In this document: piece by piece, positions 61,125 to 64,000 of the stretch | Numbering within the stretch: position 1 is the stretch's first letter | How the letters are laid out: the number at the start of each line of letters is the position of its first letter | From: JANNBN01 sp963763885 | Lineage (GTDB): Bacteria > Actinomycetota > Acidimicrobiia > Acidimicrobiales > JANYDT01 | Length of the DNA: 64,000 bases | Reading direction: 5' to 3' | Assembly: GCA_963763885.1 (NCBI GenBank) | Contig: CAVXQD010000001.1 | Location: 682,001 to 746,000, forward strand | Position numbers and translations under genes: made by a program | Notes under the pieces: model-generated | What the model was told of the DNA's origin: nothing | The model's input: the letters and a program-made list of their open reading frames with translations, nothing else | Databases searched by the model: none

Positions 61125-62279
61125 GTGAGGAAGGAACGGAATTTCGGCAACGTCGACGGGGAGTCGAGCGCCTCTGACTTCGGCATACAGCGTGGTGCCG
61201 GCCGCAGCAAGTTCGGCCGGAACATACCCAACAGCGATGGGCCTTCTAAGCGTTGGACTGAATCCACCGGAGGTGACCAGCCCGACCGCTTCTGCAGACT
61301 CGGGATCGCGAAACAGCAGTGCGTGGTCTCGCACCGGTGCTTTGCCGTGCGGAGTGAGCCCGACGAGACGACGCGCTGGTCCTGACTCCAACTCTGCCGC
61401 AATTCGTTGCTCGCCGGGAAAACCAAGTTCAACTCTTCGACGCTTCTGGATGGACCACGCCAGCCCTGCCTCGACGGGCGACGTTGTCTCATCGATGTCA
61501 GACCCGTACAAGCAAAGGCCAGCTTCCAGCCGGAGCGTGTCTCGTGCACCAAGGCCAGCCGGCTTCACTTCCGGAAACGCCACCAACGCATCAGCAAGGG
61601 CGACAACGTCGGTGTCGTCTACCGCAATCTCAAAACCGTCTTCACCGGTGTAGCCACTGCGAGAGATCCCGACTTGGATACCCCCGAGGACAGCGGACCC
61701 AACGTCCATGAACGCCATCGAGGACAAGGCGCCCGGATCGTCAGCGATGCGAGTGAGTACCGTTTCGGAATCCGGCCCCTGCAAGGCCAGCAGACACAGC
61801 TCAGGCCTGACGTGAAGGGAAACTTCCGGCGGTAGGTGTTGCACAAGGTGAGCAAAGACCTCGGCCTTACGACCAGCGTTGGACACAATCGTCAGCACAT
61901 TTGGCCGGTCTCGTGTCCGGGAGATCATCAGGTCATCGATGATGCCGCCGGATCGGTTGAGCATCTGGGTGTATCGCTGTCGGCCTGGCCTCAAGAGATC
62001 AACGTCGCACGGCACAAACCGCTCGATTGCGGCGGCGACGTCTGCGAATTGCTCTGAGGTGGCATGTAGTTCAGCCACCCCCATGTGCCCAACGTCGAAC
62101 AACCCCGCGTGCTGGCGAGTGTGATTGTGCTCCGCCAGCGTTCCTTCGGTGTAGCGAGTCGGCATGTCGTAGCCAGCAAACGGGCCCAGTCTCCCGCCGA
62201 GGCGCAGGTGCCATTCATACAGCGGGGTGTGCATCAGTTCTTCAGGCTGATCAGCTGTTGAGCCCTGATCAGTCATCAC
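61110..62279 (-). CDS. gcvT: Glycine cleavage system T protein (aminomethyltransferase)
   Basis: A 389-residue protein that passes the methylene group of glycine to tetrahydrofolate. HAGLFDVGHMGV near residue 60, RSGYTGEDGFEIAV near 205 and RDTLRLEAGLCLYG near 245 are the typical segments. The GTG start at 62279 overlaps the gcvP stop (GTGA); ATG 62276 follows. The last residues NYRR are coded in the first unit of the tandem repeat. Confidence 0.94.
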   Translation of the reverse strand: MMTDQGSTADQPEELMHTPLYEWHLRLGGRLGPFAGYDMPTRYTEGTLAEHNHTRQHAGLFDVGHMGVAELHATSEQFADVAAAIERFVPCDVDLLRPGRQRYTQMLNRSGGIIDDLMISRTRDRPNVLTIVSNAGRKAEVFAHLVQHLPPEVSLHVRPELCLLALQGPDSETVLTRIADDPGALSSMAFMDVGSAVLGGIQVGISRSGYTGEDGFEIAVDDTDVVALADALVAFPEVKPAGLGARDTLRLEAGLCLYGSDIDETTSPVEAGLAWSIQKRRRVELGFPGEQRIAAELESGPARRLVGLTPHGKAPVRDHALLFRDPESAEAVGLVTSGGFSPTLRRPIAVGYVPAELAAAGTTLYAEVRGARLPVDVAEIPFLPHNYRR

Positions 62280-64000
62280 GCCACGTCCATCGAAGAGTCC
62301 ATCGGAGGGCAGGAGCAGAAGAAGTTGCGGTCACCGTATGCACCATCGATGCGAGAAACGGGCGGCCAGTACTTGTCGGCCATGGACCCGCCGCCCGGAC
62401 AAGCGGCCTCGACCCGGGTATAGGGGTGCGTCCACTCAGCCACCAACACGTCATCTGCGGTGTGAGGTGCATTGCGGAGAGGGTTGTCCTCCGCTGGCCA
62501 CTCCCCCGCAGCAACCCGGTCAATCTCGTGGCGAATAGCAATCATTGCGTCGCAGAATCGGTCGAGTTCGGCCGTCGATTCACTCTCCGTCGGCTCAACC
62601 ATCAGCGTTCCGGACACCGGAAAGCTCATTGTCGGAGCGTGAAAGCCGTAGTCGATCAGACGCTTGGCGATGTCATCGACGGTGATGCCTGTGGCAGCGG
62701 TCATCGGCCTGATATCCAGGATGCACTCATGGGCGACGAAACCACCCCTTCCGCTGTACAGGATGGGATACAGCGGCCTCAGGCGCGCTGCAATGTAGTT
62801 GGCGTTCAGAATCGCGGTTGCTGTTGCGTCATGCAGCCCAGCTGCGCCCATCATTGAAATATACGCCCACGGAATACAAAGGATTCCGGCAGATCCCCAT
62901 GGCGCAGCCGAGACAGCACCCACCGGGTGAGAGCTAGAAGCCCCGTCCGCTTTTGGCCGAGAACTTCGCAGTTCCGGTCGTGCCATGTGTGACGGAAGAA
63001 ACGGTGCAAGGTGTGCCTTCACGCAGACAGGACCAACCCCTGGCCCGCCACCCCCGTGTGGGATGCAAAACGTCTTGTGCAAATTGAGGTGGCTGACATC
63101 GGCACCGAACTTGCCAGGCCTTGCAGTGCCGACCAACGCGTTGAAGTTTGCACCGTCGAGGTAGACCTGCCCGCCCGCAGCATGGACTCGTGCGCACACG
63201 TCAACCACTTGGTCTTCAAACACACCGTGAGTTGAGGGATAGGTAATCATCAACGCCGCCAGGTTCTCGGAATGCTGATCAATCTTGGACTGAAGGTCCT
63301 CAACATCTACGTTTCCTCCGCCGTCGCACAACACGGGGACAACAGTCATTCCTGCCATCACCGCAGATGCTGCGTTGGTCCCGTGCGCAGACGTTGGGAT
63401 GAGGCAGACCGTTCGGGTTTGGTCACCGCGAGACAGATGATAAGCACGAATAGCAAGTAGTCCGGCAAGCTCGCCCTGTGAACCAGCATTGGGTTGCACC
63501 GAGACGTGGTCGTAGCCAGTGATCTCCACAAGCAGCGCCTCGAGTTGGCGCACCAGTTCGACAGTGCCCGCAAGTTGGTCGAGCGGCGCAAACGGATGCA
63601 GGTCCGCAAACGCTGGCCAAGAGACCGGAACCATCTCCGTGGTGGCGTTTAACTTCATCGTGCAGCTTCCAAGCGGGATCATGGTGCGGTCAAGCGCCAG
63701 GTCCCGGTCCGACAAGCGTCGGAGTTCACGCAGCATGTCGGTTTCGGACATGTCCTGATGAAACACCTCGTGAGTGAGCGCGTTGCCGTGACGGCGAAGT
63801 CCTGCCGGGAGGCCCCGGGTGCTCGACGGGGTTTGGTCCACCTGTGTTGCTCCGAATGCGCTCAGCACCGCCTCGATGTGAGCAGCGGTGGTGGTTTCAT
63901 CACACGCCACGGAAACCCGCACTTCGTCGACCCGACGCAAGTTGATCCCGGATTGCAACGCACGAGACATCACGGCGTCAGCTGAGGCGGTATCGGACAG
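62276..64000 (-). CDS. gcvP: Glycine dehydrogenase (decarboxylating), P protein, partial
   Basis: The C-terminal 574 residues of the PLP enzyme that starts glycine cleavage; the full protein is about 950 residues, so the N-terminal part is beyond the window edge. The frame is open up to base 64000. The PLP Lys is in SHLNLHKTFCIPHGGGGPG, and SCTMKLNA and TSAHGTNAASA are family motifs. It is the first gene of the gcvP-gcvT-gcvH operon. Confidence 0.94.
   Translation of the reverse strand: MSDTASADAVMSRALQSGINLRRVDEVRVSVACDETTTAAHIEAVLSAFGATQVDQTPSSTRGLPAGLRRHGNALTHEVFHQDMSETDMLRELRRLSDRDLALDRTMIPLGSCTMKLNATTEMVPVSWPAFADLHPFAPLDQLAGTVELVRQLEALLVEITGYDHVSVQPNAGSQGELAGLLAIRAYHLSRGDQTRTVCLIPTSAHGTNAASAVMAGMTVVPVLCDGGGNVDVEDLQSKIDQHSENLAALMITYPSTHGVFEDQVVDVCARVHAAGGQVYLDGANFNALVGTARPGKFGADVSHLNLHKTFCIPHGGGGPGVGPVCVKAHLAPFLPSHMARPELRSSRPKADGASSSHPVGAVSAAPWGSAGILCIPWAYISMMGAAGLHDATATAILNANYIAARLRPLYPILYSGRGGFVAHECILDIRPMTAATGITVDDIAKRLIDYGFHAPTMSFPVSGTLMVEPTESESTAELDRFCDAMIAIRHEIDRVAAGEWPAEDNPLRNAPHTADDVLVAEWTHPYTRVEAACPGGGSMADKYWPPVSRIDGAYGDRNFFCSCPPMDSSMDVA

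Overview
The window is one contiguous piece of a high-GC actinobacterial chromosome. The core marker is a complete Pup-proteasome locus: trmI, the Mpa/ARC ATPase, dop, pup, prcB, prcA, then pafA, pafB, pafC, the Tat genes and a HelY-type helicase, in the order known from Mycobacterium. The inserted genes, the DUF4193 protein and the general gene style suggest Acidimicrobiia or a related deep actinobacterial lineage; that placement is inference. No rRNA, tRNA, CRISPR array, insertion sequence or prophage was seen.

Layout. 1-1605: tail of an unknown gene, trmI and a CvpA-type membrane protein. 1606-2536: a [Fe-S] ferredoxin gene between an array of CCAACGTTGG palindromes and a structured leader. 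2537-7658: mpa, dop, pup, prcB, prcA with stop/start overlaps. 7659-9692: a tandem-repeat block, a small unknown gene and a choline-sulfatase-like gene. 9694-19631: pafABC, signal peptidase I, a phosphodiesterase (opposite strand), a zinc-ribbon protein, tatB, tatC, helY and a small partner. 19788-24889: a large ThyX-like protein and sbcD-sbcC. 25349-36727: DUF4193 protein, GNAT, Nudix, enoyl-CoA hydratase, an Arg/Pro-rich protein, argJ, a drug/metabolite permease, an aminotransferase, two exported proteins and TrhO. 36756-39804: an HxlR regulator divergent from a trypsin-like protease, then an acyl-CoA ligase.

39962-44137: a four-gene minus-strand operon (LytS-type kinase, LytTR regulator that is frameshifted here, small membrane protein, acetate-type symporter). 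44293-51285: a branched-chain amino acid type ABC system with a divergent binding-protein gene; it contains a degenerate acyl-CoA-ligase-like gene with membrane segments and a mirrored pair of CRP-like sites. 51295-53961: a flavinylation/redox operon (Pro/Thr-rich exported protein ending in SGAS, ApbE, heme membrane protein). 54069-57239: an unknown protein, a second ferredoxin with the same CCAACGTTGG motif upstream, and a GGDEF-EAL protein. 57283-64000: PHP phosphoesterase, RNase D, rhodanese, MobA-like protein and the glycine cleavage operon gcvP(partial)-gcvT-gcvH.

The strongest unexplained signals are (1) the CCAACGTTGG palindrome arrays, partly at 21-bp spacing, upstream of two paralogous ferredoxin genes about 53 kb apart; (2) short tandem repeats of 13-16 bp that span the stop codons of several genes (prcA, gcvT, the ABC binding protein, and the protease/ligase pair); (3) the ApbE operon whose exported protein ends in a minimal flavinylation-like motif; (4) the pseudo-ligase inside the ABC operon; and (5) structured RNA candidates before mpa and dop. 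All of these come from reading the sequence alone; no database search was run.
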